DNA of 64,000 nucleotides from assembly GCA_016748015.1 (NCBI GenBank), contig JAAOMT010000710.1, forward strand, positions 227,885-291,884, given 5' to 3'. Positions within the stretch are counted from its first letter, which is position 1; every line of letters starts with the position of its first letter. This DNA comes from Geosiphon pyriformis. Its lineage: Eukaryota > Glomeromycota > Glomeromycetes > Archaeosporales > Geosiphonaceae. The position numbers and the translations under genes are program-made. The notes under the pieces are model-generated. The model searched no databases, was not told where the DNA came from, and was given only the letters and a program-made list of their open reading frames with translations. Shown piece after piece: positions 1 to 11,950 of the stretch.

Positions 1-1568
1 GTTTTTATTTGAGTTTTAATAATTATAATCTTGAAAGAATGTTTAATTTTACTGTTGTAATAATTAATATTGATTTAGTATTTAGAACTTAACTTTTCAT
101 CTTCTAAGATAATTTTTTTTCAAGTTAAGTGATCTTGTTTTTAGTTCTTTGATGTTATTATTATTTATTACCAAATTTATTATTTTATTGTAATTAGCTT
201 TTTTTTTGTCTAATTCAATATTTCAAGCTAATATAATAGCTTAAATTATATCTTCTGAGTGTTGTGATCTTATTTATTCTAGAATGCTATTTTTTAATAC
301 TTTTACAAACTGATTATAAATCCGAGAGACTATGTAATAATTGTTTTTTAGGGCTTTAATTTGTTATAAAACATAATTAAATCTATTAAAATATTTAGTT
401 ATTGTTTTGTTAAGCTTTTATTTAATAATACTAAATCTATTTTGAAGTTTAATAATAGTGTTAGAATTGCAAAAATATTTTAAAAATGTGTTTTAAAACT
501 GTGTAAAAGTGTTAAATTTGGGATTTAAATTTTGATACTAGAAATTAACTATGTCTTTTAAAAAAAATAAAAAGATTTAAAGACTATAAATCTTATTTTA
601 ATTATTTGCTAAAATTGTTTTTTATGCTTTTTTAATCCAAATATGAGCATTTCTTTTTTTCTGGTGAAGTTGGTCAATTTTACAATATAAAAAACCATTT
701 TTTAAGAATTTACAGATATTTAAACAAAAGAAGCTATAAGTTTTGGTTCTAATTTGCTTGAAAATTCTTTTTTTTCTTTTGGTACTTTGTTTTTTAGATT
801 ACATTTAAACTTGAATTCAGATTTAGGCTTAGATTTCTAAGTGGTTTAAAAGTTTAGTTGTGGAGAAAATAAGTTTAAAAATCATAAAGAGTATCTTTTT
901 AAAATAGATTTTGTAATGGATTTTTTTTGAATAAGATGTAAATATAATTAGAAGTTTAGAGAGTTGTTTTATGGTAAATAAAAATATGGCTTTTAGTGAT
1001 ATATTAATTTGGTTATCTGATAATAAATAGTAAAATAGGGCTTTTGATAATATAACTTAAGATTTTTTATATAATAAGATTAAAATTTACTGTTAATCCA
1101 TAATTTCTTGATAAGATATTTGTACTGGAGTTTTTAATTTTTATTGGTTATTTTGATTACTGTTGTTTTTTTTGTTTTTATTAAAGGTAAGTAGAAAACT
1201 TTGTTAAGTGTATTTCTTGATTTTTTAATGTATTTGTACCAGAGTTATTGGAAATAATTGTGTACTAAGTAGTATAGTATGTTAGATTAATTCTTAATAT
1301 AAGTTTTGTTTTTGTTCTTAGAGTTTTGGACTTTGCCCAAGTAAGTATTGAATTTAATAATGCATATAGTAGTTAAAAATTAATTTAGCTAAAAAACAAT
1401 TATTAGGTAATCCCAATTTTTTTGAAATTAGTAATATAGATTTTGGCTAAAAGAATTAGTGATTGTTGTTAATTTTGCTACTTTAATCTATTAATTTATG
1501 CAATTAATTATTGCTAGAATTTAAGTGGCTTAAATAGATTAAAATTAAATCTTAGAATAAACACCAAA
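1..1568 (-). pseudogene. Ty3/gypsy gag relic, minus strand
   Basis: Read on the minus strand, about 1-540 gives a decayed retrotransposon Gag core. Segments like LQNRFSIIK, ITKYFNRFNYVL, IYNQFVKVL and KKKANYNKIINLVI line up in order with the intact Gag of the younger element at 21851-23170 (LRNRFQNIK, YIGKFNKLL, ILDQFIAGL, EEANRTKLVNLAI). Stops are scattered and usually sit where CAA or CAG would be expected. The stretch from about 540 to 1568 should hold the Gag N-terminus and leader but is too decayed to read. Near 1559-1568 a sequence ending CACCAAA is followed by TATTATGA, resembling the primer-site/LTR junction of the two complete elements further right, so the 5' LTR probably starts near 1569. 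The rest of this element lies left of the window. Confidence 0.6.
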
Positions 1569-2380
1569 TATTATGAATGTTTTTTCTTTAGTAAATATAT
1601 TATAATTAATTTTTATAGCTTTTTAAATCAAAAATAATATAAAAAATTATCTAATTTTGACATAGAGATAAGTATATCAGTCTTGATTAGCATTGTTTTT
1701 AATTTATGTTAAATTTTTATTTAATATATTACTATTATTCTTTTATTTAAAAATTTAAAAGTTAGTTTAGTAAGTCTTCTTATTTTTTTAGCAGATATTA
1801 AATAATTTTTTATAATAAATGTCTTTATTATTAAATTTAGTATGTAATATAATATTTCTGTTGAAATTGCTGTTGGTAGCTGCTACTATGCTAATTTTTT
1901 AAAAAGAATTTTTGTTATATTTCTATACTTTTAATTGTGTTTTTTCTTAAGACTCTTATAGAAATACTTTTTTTATCTTATACTAATATCAAATATATGT
2001 ATTTTTTTGCTTGTAATAAAACAATACCTTATTTTTAATAAATTCAAAAAAAAATTAAAAATAAAAAGTAAAATTCAACAAAATTAATATTCATAAAATA
2101 ATTTTGATTAGAGATTATTTTCCAAAGATATAAAAAGCTTGTTTTGAATTTTTAAGTTAACTATTAATTTTGGCTAAGATATTACAAGTAGTTTTTAAAT
2201 GATTTTATGTATTTAATATTTTTTTAATGTGTTTCAATTTTGTTAAGCTTAGATTTTATTCATGTTTTTGTTGGTGTATTAGATATTTTTACCATTGTTT
2301 TTTATCAATAAAAAAGTGATAGTAGAAAAAGATAGTGGTTCTTTTGGTTATTTGTTTAGCTCAAATTATTTTTGGCCAAT
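1569..2380. other. AT-rich stretch, possibly a decayed LTR
   Basis: No reading frame or recognisable domain is visible. It follows a primer-site-like junction and precedes a plus-strand protease relic, so it probably holds the 5' LTR of the minus-strand gag element and the start of the next element. I could not find a matching LTR end or a target duplication. Confidence 0.3.
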
Positions 2381-3429
2381 TAATAACTTATTCACAATTC
2401 AGAAAAGCCTTTCACAAATCATTAATTCCAAAAAAAAAGATACCAAAAACCAATAAGCACTCTTGTTAAGCTGAACTTGCTAACAATAGTAATGTTACTT
2501 CTCTAATTTGCAAAGCACAAGTGATTGATTACTTTATTAATTTAATCTTAAACAATAGATCATTTGTTAGTATTATTGCCAAACATTTTTTTAAAGCAAT
2601 TAATAAAAAAATTAATGAACTCTTAACCAGATTTATAACTAATATGCATAATGACAAAAAAAAAGGCTTGGTATAGCCAAAGCTATTTTTGTTTACATTA
2701 ATAGTATCAGCATTGAAACTAATATAAAAGATTTGAAAGCCAAAGAATATATCATTATTATTGGCAATCAATAACTTAAAAAAGCCAAAGCCTTACTTGA
2801 TTATAAACTTTGTAAGTTAACTATTAAATATGATAAAAAGTCTATTATAATTAAATATTACTATTAAACAACTTCTTCAATACTCAAGCAAAATCCAGAA
2901 AAAGAACAATCTAATGAATCAGATAATAAAAAAAATAATGAAAAAGAAGAACAAAAAGAAACTGCTGAACTTGTTTATACTATTTTTATCAGCAATAACA
3001 AATCAATAAACAATGTTAAAGTTGACAAGAAAAAAATTATTGTAAATAACAAGCTAATTTGTTAATCATACTATAACATACTTAGAAGAACTTTTGACAA
3101 AAAGCCTAGCAAGAAAGCCAAATACAATTATTAATAACATGCTCTTTATGCTCAGTACTAGTGTGATAAGTCATTGTATTCAAATCTTGTCTGATCTATT
3201 ACAAAAATTGGGAATTTATTAGCTTGTAACCAAAAGAAAAGATACAAAAAGTGCGAAAATCCTTTAAGAATAAACTACCAGAAATACAATTATTAATAAT
3301 AAAGCAATAAAAACTCTCTTTAAAAGAAAAAAAGATAGACATTAAAAATCTGTTGGCTAAAAACAGTCCAGTTATCTCAAAAAAAATGATACTTCTAAAT
3401 GTATTCATATAATACAACACAGTATTACC
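2381..3429 (+). pseudogene. gypsy element 4: protease region relic
   Basis: In the plus strand a decayed aspartic protease can be followed. LILNNRSFVSIIAKHF near 2540-2590 sits where a gypsy protease has LIIDSGSSVSIISKHF, so the catalytic D-S-G is now N-N-R. Further on, KEYIIIIGNQ and LDYKLCKLTIKYDKKS near 2740-2840 match the usual protease end (Y-x-x-x-x-G-x-D/Q-x-L then a beta strand). After it comes a lysine/glutamate-rich linker and then RT. Frames change several times and many TAA/TAG stops interrupt. No Gag zinc knuckle was found upstream, so the element is either truncated on the left or too decayed to read. Confidence 0.5.
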
Positions 3430-4770
3430 ACCAGAAAAACTTGTCTTATCTATCTAAAATTTTATCAGTTCAATTGTTACAATAATAAATTTATCAAGAA
3501 AAAAATAAACCAAATGAAAAATCTTGGATTTATACAAGAAACCAAAAGTAAATAGGCTTTTTTAATAGTAGTAATATCTAAAAAAGATAAAACCCTATAC
3601 TTTTGTGTTGATTATTATTAATTAAATACCATCATTGAAAGAGATATGTATTCACTTTTCAAAATTGATACAATGCTAAACAAATTCAATAATGTCACTT
3701 TTTTTTAACTATTAACTTAACTACTGAATTCTGGTAAGTAAAAATGAATTTAAAAAGCAGAAAAAAACTGCTTTCATTACCAAGTATAACATTTATGAAT
3801 TTACAGTTATGTCTTTTGGTCTCACCAATATTTTTCTTATCATTCAATACTTAATAGACAAAATATTTGAATTAGTAAAAAAAAACTTTGCTCTAGTTTA
3901 TTTAGACAACATAATAATATACTCAAAAACTTGGGATAAATACTTAAAACATTTACAAAAGGTTTTTGATCTCCTTAAAAATGCTGGTTTTAAGATTAAT
4001 TATATTAAATTTTTTTTTGGACATCAATCCACCTAATCTCTTAATTATCTTATTACAAAAGATGAAATTTTTTTTGATTTAGCCAAAGTTGAAAAAATTC
4101 AGAACATTAGACAACCAATAAATGTTTATAAACTATATTTTTTCCTTGAATTGGTCTTCTATTATTGCAAATTCATCAAAAATTTCTCCAAAATTGTCTT
4201 TTCTCTTAATTAATTACTTAAAAAAAATGTCAGTTATTATTAAAATACACATTAACAAAAAGCATTTAAAACTTTGAAAAAAAAATTAGTTACAGAACTT
4301 ATTTTTATATAATCTGATCTAAATCAAACTTTTATTTTTCATACTAATACATCTGACTATGAACTTGATGCTATTTTCTCACAAAAATATAAAGATAACA
4401 AAAAATATGCTATAGCATATACAAATAGAACACTTTTATTAGCAGAACAAAACTATTTTGTTACTGAGCAAAAATACTTAACAGTAATTTGGACTATTAG
4501 TTATTAAGATAAATATCTTCTTGGTGTAAAATTCCTAATAATAACAGATTATTAAGTCTTGGTTTGGTTATACAACAAAAAAAACTGGAAACAAAAAAAT
4601 AACTTATTGAATACTCTACTTAGATAAATTTAATTATAACATTTAATATTATAAAGAAGCAAATCATTAAAATACTAATGCTTTTTCCAGACTTACTATT
4701 TAGTAATAGTATAATCTTTACAAACCAAATCAATCTAAATATTAGTAACTCCTCTTCTAATCAAACATAA
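3430..4770 (+). pseudogene. gypsy element 4: reverse transcriptase and RNase H relic
   Basis: A Ty3/gypsy reverse transcriptase in broken frames. The order is a lead-in with KKINQMKNLGFIQE, the LYFCVDYY motif near 3600, then the palm stretch SFGLTNIFLIIQYLIDKIF and YLDNIIIYSK, followed by HLQKVFDLLKNAGFKIN. The catalytic YxDD is YLDN (3899-3910), so the second metal-binding Asp is Asn. RNase H follows (about 4300-4560) and a connection domain with QNADALSRL-like residues leads to 4770, where a solo LTR interrupts before the integrase. Stops are frequent. RNA-dependent DNA synthesis would have been its role; the copy is certainly dead. Confidence 0.8.
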
Positions 4771-4812
4771 TGTTATGATTAAAACTCACACTTTTTATTA
4801 ATTATTACATGT

Positions 4813-5801
4813 TGTTACCAGAGGTTTTTGGTCTCTTTTCTTAAATATTGGTAATGTTGATTTGCTGTAAATTCACATTTTTAGGAAGTAGTTAAACCTT
4901 CAATAACTGAATTTATCTTCAAATTATCTCCTATAATTTGAACTGCTGGGCTTATAAGTGAAATGGCCAATTCCTTGCTAGTTACTTTATGTAGTTATGT
5001 TGTAGTAAATGTCAACTCTTTCCCAGGAATTGCTCGTCTGGAAGCTCACTAAAAATGTGTAGTTACTTTGCTGTAAAAATCAGGAATCTTGTCTGTAGGC
5101 TATCCTAATAATTGTAATAAGAAAATAAAAGAAAAATAAAAGAAATGTAAAAGAAATAGAATTCTGTCAAGGGAAACGTTTTCTATCCAGGCCTAGAGTC
5201 ACTAACAGTTTACTGAAATTGGTAGCTAATCAATTTCAAATGTTATTTGGGTTTTGGGGATTTTCCAAGTGCAATAATTAAAGAATTTGGTTTTTCAAAT
5301 TATTTGATATTTATTTCTTTTTGTGTGTGTAGGAATGGTTCTAAGTAATAAATCTAAAGTAAGATACATTTTCCAGAAGAGAAAAGCTCTTCTTTTATAC
5401 AACTTGTTGTAGTACTAGTCTATGAACTTGCACTTTTTCTTTTTGCTCAAATTTTGGCGAACTAAAGATACATTTTGATGAACTACAAGTTATTTCGCTA
5501 AACTATTGATTAATTTGGGTGAACTATTTATAATTTCGGCAAATTTCTGTAAATTTCGGCGAATTTCTTATAAATTTCGGCGAATTTCTGTAAATTTCGG
5601 TGAATTTTTGAATGTTACAAAGTTCAGGGTATTGTGTAATTTGATCATCCTACTTTCTGTTATACTAATTAGATTATTTTAATTGAATCGTGATATGTGA
5701 TAATTGATTAAATAATAAATAATAATTTGAAATGATATTAATATACTAATTAATTATAGGAATTATAAGGGTAATTTCATGCTAAAATTTTACTGGTAAC
5801 A
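4813..5801. mobile_element. Solo LTR, family A, inserted in the family C LTR
   Basis: Starts TGTTACCAGAGG and ends TACTGGTAACA, with matching 4-bp flanks ATGT (4809-4812 and 5802-5805). It aligns over its length with the paired LTRs of element 1 at 18295-19286 and 23216-24197. Taking it out restores the family C LTR without a gap. It still contains CpGs in its internal TTTCGG repeats, so it is younger than the DNA on either side. No coding sequence is present. Confidence 0.92.
5450..5612. repeat. About 19-20 bp tandem array with TTTCGGCGAA core
   Basis: Inside the family A LTR, units built around TTTCGGCGAA repeat at 19-20 bp spacing, about eight in this copy. Earlier units end in an ACTA-type sequence and later units in TTCTGTAA, so two sub-types are joined. 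The same array occurs at about 18957-19075 and 23868-23985. Possible promoter or protein-binding repeats of the LTR; the function is unknown. Confidence 0.75.
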
Positions 5802-6444
5802 ATGTATTAGCCACTGATATCACATAATTAGCCACTTTATTTTTAGATAGTGATCATTGATCTGATTATTAACCTAATTATTGACCTGATTATTAACTAT
5901 TTTTGATAGCTATATAAGTAATGAATTTTTTAGCTATAGAAAACATATCAGAAATACAAGACATATCAGAAATAAAGAAAAACAAATAAATAAAACAATT
6001 TTCATTTCAATTTTTCTTTTATCACTAATTTTTCTTTCCCTATCTTCAATTATCTAAACATTTTGAAATAAAAAATCACTTGTTGGTTATTCTCTATTTT
6101 TTTTTAAAATGTGTAATTATAGCATTTGAAGATTATTGAATAAAACATAACTGTAAAGTATATCTAATACCTGATATTAAATTCTAAGAGTGCTGATATA
6201 AGACATAGAATTATACCAATATGTAATTATTTGTTAACAGTATAGACTATTTCTCTACCTTTAGATTTCCCAATTATCTTTTGAAAAGTATAGTGACTGA
6301 AATATTTTATGAGACTGATCTCACACATTGAATTCATACTCATTCAATTCACTTTTTGAAGTTAAATTCTCTTTGATTTCTTTCATTATCCTACAATTCT
6401 GTTTTCTTTTGCTATCTATTAGCTTGTTATTTCAACTTGTAACA

Positions 6445-8425
6445 ATAATAATAAACTTAAACAACTACTCTGCACTAATGAAATTTTTGAATAAAAGACA
6501 ATACTCATCAGATTACATTTAACAGCAAAAAAACCATTTGTACAAACAATCAAATTTCTATTTGATTTGTTAGAACCAACTTTATAAAAAAAATAAAAAA
6601 GATCTTAACCATCTTCAAAAAATTATTAAATTTGAAGAAAAAGAAATTGTAATCTATAACATGCATACTAATTCATTAATTAGACACTTTGGAAAAACAA
6701 AAACAATTCAGAAAATCTTAACTTATTATTATTGGCCTACCTTAAGAAAAGACATTGTTGAATACATTAAAATCTATAATATTTGCCAAAAAAAAAACTC
6801 TTAATTGCAAAGAAAATATTTATTTTATCTCTGTTGATTATATATTTAACAAAATTAGTATAGATATTGTTAGACCTTTAATATTAATTTCTAATAGCAA
6901 TGGATATATTATTACAATTATTGACTATTTTACAAAGTGGGTAGAAACAAAAGTTATTTTAGACTAAACAAGTCTTTATAGCCAATTTTATTTATGAAGA
7001 TATTATTTGTTATTATAACTGTTCCAAAAAACTTTTATTTAATAAAGAAAGAGCTTTTCTTAGTACACTGATTGAAAAACTTTGTAGAAAAATAGAAATA
7101 TGTTATAAACTTTTTTTATTATTATCCTCAAATAAATAGTTTAGTAGAATGTTTTAACAGAACACTATGTAAAACATTAGCCAAAACCAGTAAAGAAACA
7201 AACTTATGAGACAAAATACTGCTTTCAGTCTTGTTCACTTATAAGATTGTAAATTATAACATAATAAATTATAAACTTTTTTATCTGCTCTATAGATAAA
7301 TAGCAACTCTATCAATAGAAATTAATATTGAAACAATACTCTTTAAAGAAATTATAATAAGAAATTACAAAAACATTTTGCAAAGAAAACTTGGTACTAT
7401 TCTTGACTCTTTAATAGAAATACACATAATTGTCTTTAAAAAGATAAACCAGTTTTAAAAAAAGCTTAAGAAGAAGAAAACCTATAAAACATTTTCTTTA
7501 AGTATTAGTAACTTGGTTTTGAAATATTGCTTAAACAGAAACAATGTTTATGGTAATAAGTTTTCTAACCAGTGAAAAAGATCTTTTATAGTCAACAAAG
7601 TTTTAAACAATAGTTTTTATATCTTATAAGATTAATATAGAACAATCTTTAATAATTATTCTATTCATAATACACAACTTAAAAAATATTTCAAATGACC
7701 TAATTGGTTATCTGTTATGATAATATCGACCCAAATAATCAGCAAAAATCAAATATAAATAAATGTATCATTTTCAAAACAGAGATATCTTTAATTAACA
7801 TAAACAATTATTTTCTGGATCAAAACATTCAAAATGTCTTTTATATTCTTTATGAGTATTAGATTAAAAACTATCTAAATACTACTTTGACTATTGAAAA
7901 ATAGACTACCATAACTAATAACAATGAAATATATATTGTTATTAAACCAAAAAAAACCACTACCAGAAGAGAAAAAATTGGTAATAAAATAAATAAATAT
8001 TTGCTAAAAAGTATAACAACAGCAATACTTTTATTTTTTATTACAATTAGAAAAACAATTAAGAAAATTTTGCCCATAAACAAAAACTTGTTATATAAAA
8101 GATAACTAAAACTTTATAATTGCCTTAGAAAAATTATAGAGGATATAAAGCTTATAAAAAAAACAACTTCAAAGATACAAGTGAAAATTCTAGATATTAT
8201 ATGACTAAATGTTCCAAGAGTTTTGACCATTGCTAAAAGAACCAAAATCTTTATACAAAAATTTGGTCTCTTGGATACAAAACTTATTTTATTTCAAGTA
8301 TTATATATCTTATTCACAAATAACTTCAACAAACTAGTTAGTTTTAAATTAGATAAAACCTTTCAGATACAATATTCTATAAATAATTTGATTTTGTTAA
8401 AGCTTAATCTCTTTAAAAAAAATAA
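6445..8425 (+). pseudogene. gypsy element 4: integrase relic and C-terminal tail
   Basis: After the solo LTR the element 4 polyprotein resumes. The zinc-binding HHCC part is visible as MHTNSLIRHFG, ILTYYYWPTLRKDI and IYNICQKKN (6660-6800); the first Cys of the CxxC pair now reads Tyr. The catalytic core follows with ISIDIVRPL and TIIDYFTKWVETK (about 6850-6950) and later CFNRTLCKTLAK-like residues near 7150. From about 7500 to 8400 the sequence is decayed, with only short open pieces that I do not recognise; it is where the integrase C-terminus and any chromodomain would be. Frames shift and stops are common. A 3' LTR of its own could not be proven; the family C LTR at 8426 abuts it. Confidence 0.75.
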
Positions 8426-9107
8426 TACTATGATTGAAACTCATATATTTTATTAATTATTATATATATTAGCCATTAATGTTATATAATTAGCCATCCT
8501 ATTTTTAGATAGTAATTGTTAATTTGATCAATAACTTAATTATTAACTTAATTATTGACCTAATTAATGATTTGATTATTGACTATTTTCAATAACTATA
8601 TAAATAATGAATCTTTTAGCTATAGAAAAGCATGTAAGAATCAAAGAAAGCAAAAAAATAAATTAATAATTTCATCTCAATTTTTTTCTTTTTGCTAATT
8701 TCTCTTTTCTTACTTTCAAATATCTGAACATTTTGGAATAAAAATTACTTGTTGGTATTTACCTACTTTTTTTTTGACTTATATAATTATAGTATTTAAA
8801 AATTATTGAATAAAACATGATTAAAGAGCATATTTAATACCTAATATTGAATTCTAAAAGTGTTAACATAAAACATAAAATTATACCAGTGTGTTATTAT
8901 TTATTAACAATATAAATTATTTTTCTACATTCAGATTCTCTTGTTATTTTTTGAAAAAATAGCAACTGAGATATTTTATAAAACTAATCTTATATATTAA
9001 ATTTATACTTATTTAATTCATTTTTTGAATTTTTTTTGATTAATTTTATCACTCTATAATTTTGTTTTCTTTTGCTATCTATTAATTTGTTATTTCAATC
9101 TATAACA
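8426..9107. mobile_element. Family C LTR, 682 bp
   Basis: Aligns along its length with the family C solo LTR to the left and with a third copy at 56683-58426. It begins TACTATGATTG, a mutated TGTTATGATT, and ends ATAACA. The flanks are ATAA and ATAC, which do not match, so it is more likely one end of an element than a solo LTR: either the 5' LTR of element 3, whose Gag follows, or the 3' LTR of element 4. A 12-bp-unit array lies at about 8518-8585. Confidence 0.7.
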
Positions 9108-10848
9108 ATACTATTATTCAGAGTATTATTCCAAAATAATCAAAAGAAAGCCAAATTATTAAGAATCTATGACAATTACTTCAAAGGATTTAAATTATAA
9201 TTAACCATACTATCAAAACTTTGATTATTATCACTTTAACCAAATTTCGGATTTACCAGTCATTAGAAAGATACCAATTCAAAAGAAAAAAAAAACAGTA
9301 ATCAGAGAAATAATAATCAAAACCCAATTCCAAATAATCTGGAAGTACAAACTCTAATTGTTCAAACTCAGCAAAACACAAACAATTTAAATCTTACTCT
9401 TATTATTCAACAAAACTTACCTCCAGTTATCATGATCAATCCACTAGTTGTATCAATTGCCACATCATAACAACAATCTTAACAATAACAACTTGTATTA
9501 ATGGTCTATACACCTATTACCAAGCTAGAAAAATTTACTAGTGAAAAGAACAATACTCAAACATAATTAAACAATATACCCAAAGCAATTATAGCCAATA
9601 ATTAAAATGACACTAAAACCTTTCAAGTTATTTTTTACTTCTTATAAAATATAACTAATTTATAATATCAGAATCTAGTCAACAAGCCACAAATTTTTAA
9701 TGCATTTAAAACTGTATTTTTACAATATTTTAGCAATTACAACAGTATTAATTATTTGTTAACTAGTTTTACTACTATTAAACAAAATAATACCAAAGTC
9801 ATTACTACTTACTTGAGACACTTCCACAGAAATCTATGTTAATTTAGACAATTCAAGCCAATTACTTTACAGAAGCACAGATTTTGAACCAGTTCATTTA
9901 TGAACTATACAGCAGCTTACAACAAGTATGTTTAATACACTTAAATACTTTCTAGGACACAATTACACATGTCTGAAATTTTGAATTAGTCAAATTTGAA
10001 GCCAATTATGCCCAAGTCATAAATCTAGTAATAAATAAATCATCTGAATTGAATACCAAATTGAAGCAATTTGGCAAAGTTATCAATTAAAAAATCAAAG
10101 AATACTTAGTTAACAATTAAGTAATTTATTAACTTTTACAATATTATAACAATTAAGAAAACTCTAATTATTTCCAAAATCAATTATGTCTATTATTATT
10201 ATTATCAAATTAATTGTGACAACAGAAAATACATAATTGTTACTATTGTAGTAAACAAGACCATTTAAAAACAGATTGCCATTTTAAATTTAACAATCAA
10301 TAATCAGAAAATTAATATCAAAACTCTGATCATAGATTTCAAACTCCAAATTACATTCTGAATCAAGAACAATATTTATACCAGTCTTATTACATTCCAA
10401 TAATACAACAACTAATATACTTACTTTTAGTATATTAGACTTTAGTACTAGTAATATATTAGCTACAGTCATAAGTAATTTATTAACTCCAAACACCACC
10501 ATAAAACTTAGTTTAAATATTAGCTAAAAACCAAAGACTAAGAATTATACACATCTAACAAAACTGAAAATCAGTAATAATAATACATCAATCAATTCTT
10601 AGTTCTTTAACTCAGCCATCAAAATTATACCAGCAGAGTTCAGAAAGTGGATATACTTAAAATCCAAATTTCCAGAACTATTTAAGTCTTTTAATTATTC
10701 CAGAAACCAATTCATTCAACAACTTGGAAACTAACTAACAACTACTTATCAACAATATCTCACTAATAATCATTACTGAAAATAAATCACTCACAGCCAT
10801 TTTTTTTTGAATTAGAGAAAAAAACAATACTATCTTTATTCAGTAGAG
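9108..10848 (+). pseudogene. gypsy element 3: gag relic with zinc knuckle
   Basis: A capsid-like stretch starts near 9690 with FNAFKTVFLQYFSN and continues ITTYLRHFHRN, matching NAFKAAFLEQFTDN and VMTYIGKFNK of the intact Gag of element 1. A CCHC zinc knuckle, CYYCSKQDHLKTDC, is complete at 10238-10279 and would have bound RNA for packaging. Stops replace expected CAA/CAG codons in many places. From 10310 to 10848 the linker between knuckle and protease is rich in Asn, Thr and Gln with no domain. No start codon can be chosen. Confidence 0.75.
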
Positions 10849-11950
10849 CTGTTCTTAATACCAAACTTATTACAGCCATATACACAGATGCCAAAGTTAA
10901 TGGCCATCCTATTAAACTAATTATTAATAGTGGTTTAGCAAGTAGCATCATCATACAACAACTTATGAACCAATTAAGTTGTTAAGTTGATTATGTTGTC
11001 AGTACTAAAATTATCACAGCTAATAAAATAATAAAAACTCTTATTGGTAAAATTAATAACTTTCTGTTCAAAGTTAATAATATTATAACACCTATTAAAG
11101 TTTTTGTAATAGAAATTACACAATATCAAGCTCTTATTAATAATGATTAACTGTTCAAACCAATGCTGTACTTAACTAAAACACTTAAAAGCTCCAGTTA
11201 ATAGTCAATAATTAGTATATTCAAGTGTCTGCCATTTGCAGACACTTTAAAGCTTTTTTAAAAAAGCAACCATTGATTAAGTTAGAAGAAAAAAAAAACC
11301 CTATCTGAAAAGTTTATCAAGTTTTGTAAGCTAAAAACAAACACAATAAATTATTATTAATACTTTCTTGGAACAATAAAGAAAAAAACAAACAAACTAA
11401 AAGCCACTACAGTTATCAATGAAATAACCAGTGAGTAGAATAGATCATATTCTATAAACACAAAAAAAAAACTGTCATATATTTTACTTAGATATATTAA
11501 TTATAATAAAAAGCTTTCTTTCATAAGACCTTGGACTTATTTAAAGAAAACTACTAAATACATACCCACTACTATTGTAAACCATGCCACTAAGAATGTT
11601 TTAGGTATTCAAAATGACAAAAAAAGTGGAACAACAAATTATGGCTCACTTGTAAAAAAAATTTACTTAACAAAGAAATATAGAACAATATTTCTGATTA
11701 AGAAAAAATATACAACATATTATGTCAAAACACAATTCTAATAAACAACTGAATGAGTTAAGAAATGCTTTTTAATATTGTATAAAACCAAATACTTTTA
11801 TGCTTGAATGATTACTCACATAATAAAGATAAGATCTGATAAATAACAAGTGCCAAAATCAAAAACACTTTACTTAGCAAAATATTTGTAATCAAAAACA
11901 ACTCACCAGAATCTGTTAAGACTATTTTTATTCCTAATCCAGATGTATTT
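10849..11950 (+). pseudogene. gypsy element 3: aspartic protease relic
   Basis: The protease reads AIYTDAKVNGHPIKLIINSG (catalytic DSG now NSG, Asp codon 10926-10928 changed GAT to AAT), then IIIQQLMNQLS, a GKINNFLFKVNNI strand and QYQALINND, in the same order as the intact protease of element 1 (LILDSGSARSIITYQLMQQL, GEIDNFLFTLDGI, QYQALVRNDW). It would cut the Gag-Pol polyprotein. The stretch 11250-11950 corresponds to the linker between protease and dUTPase and is interrupted by many stops. Confidence 0.75.

Larger units (their letters stand above)
4771..6444. mobile_element. Solo LTR, family C, inserted in element 4
   Basis: Begins TGTTATGATT and ends GTAACA, with the 4-bp target duplication ATAA on both sides (4767-4770 and 6445-6448). 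Removing the younger solo LTR nested inside leaves about 680 bp, the same length as the related copy at 8426-9107, with which it aligns throughout. It sits exactly between the RNase H/connection end and the integrase start of element 4, so it is a separate insertion reduced to a solo LTR by recombination. It carries a short array of about 12-bp units. Confidence 0.85.
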
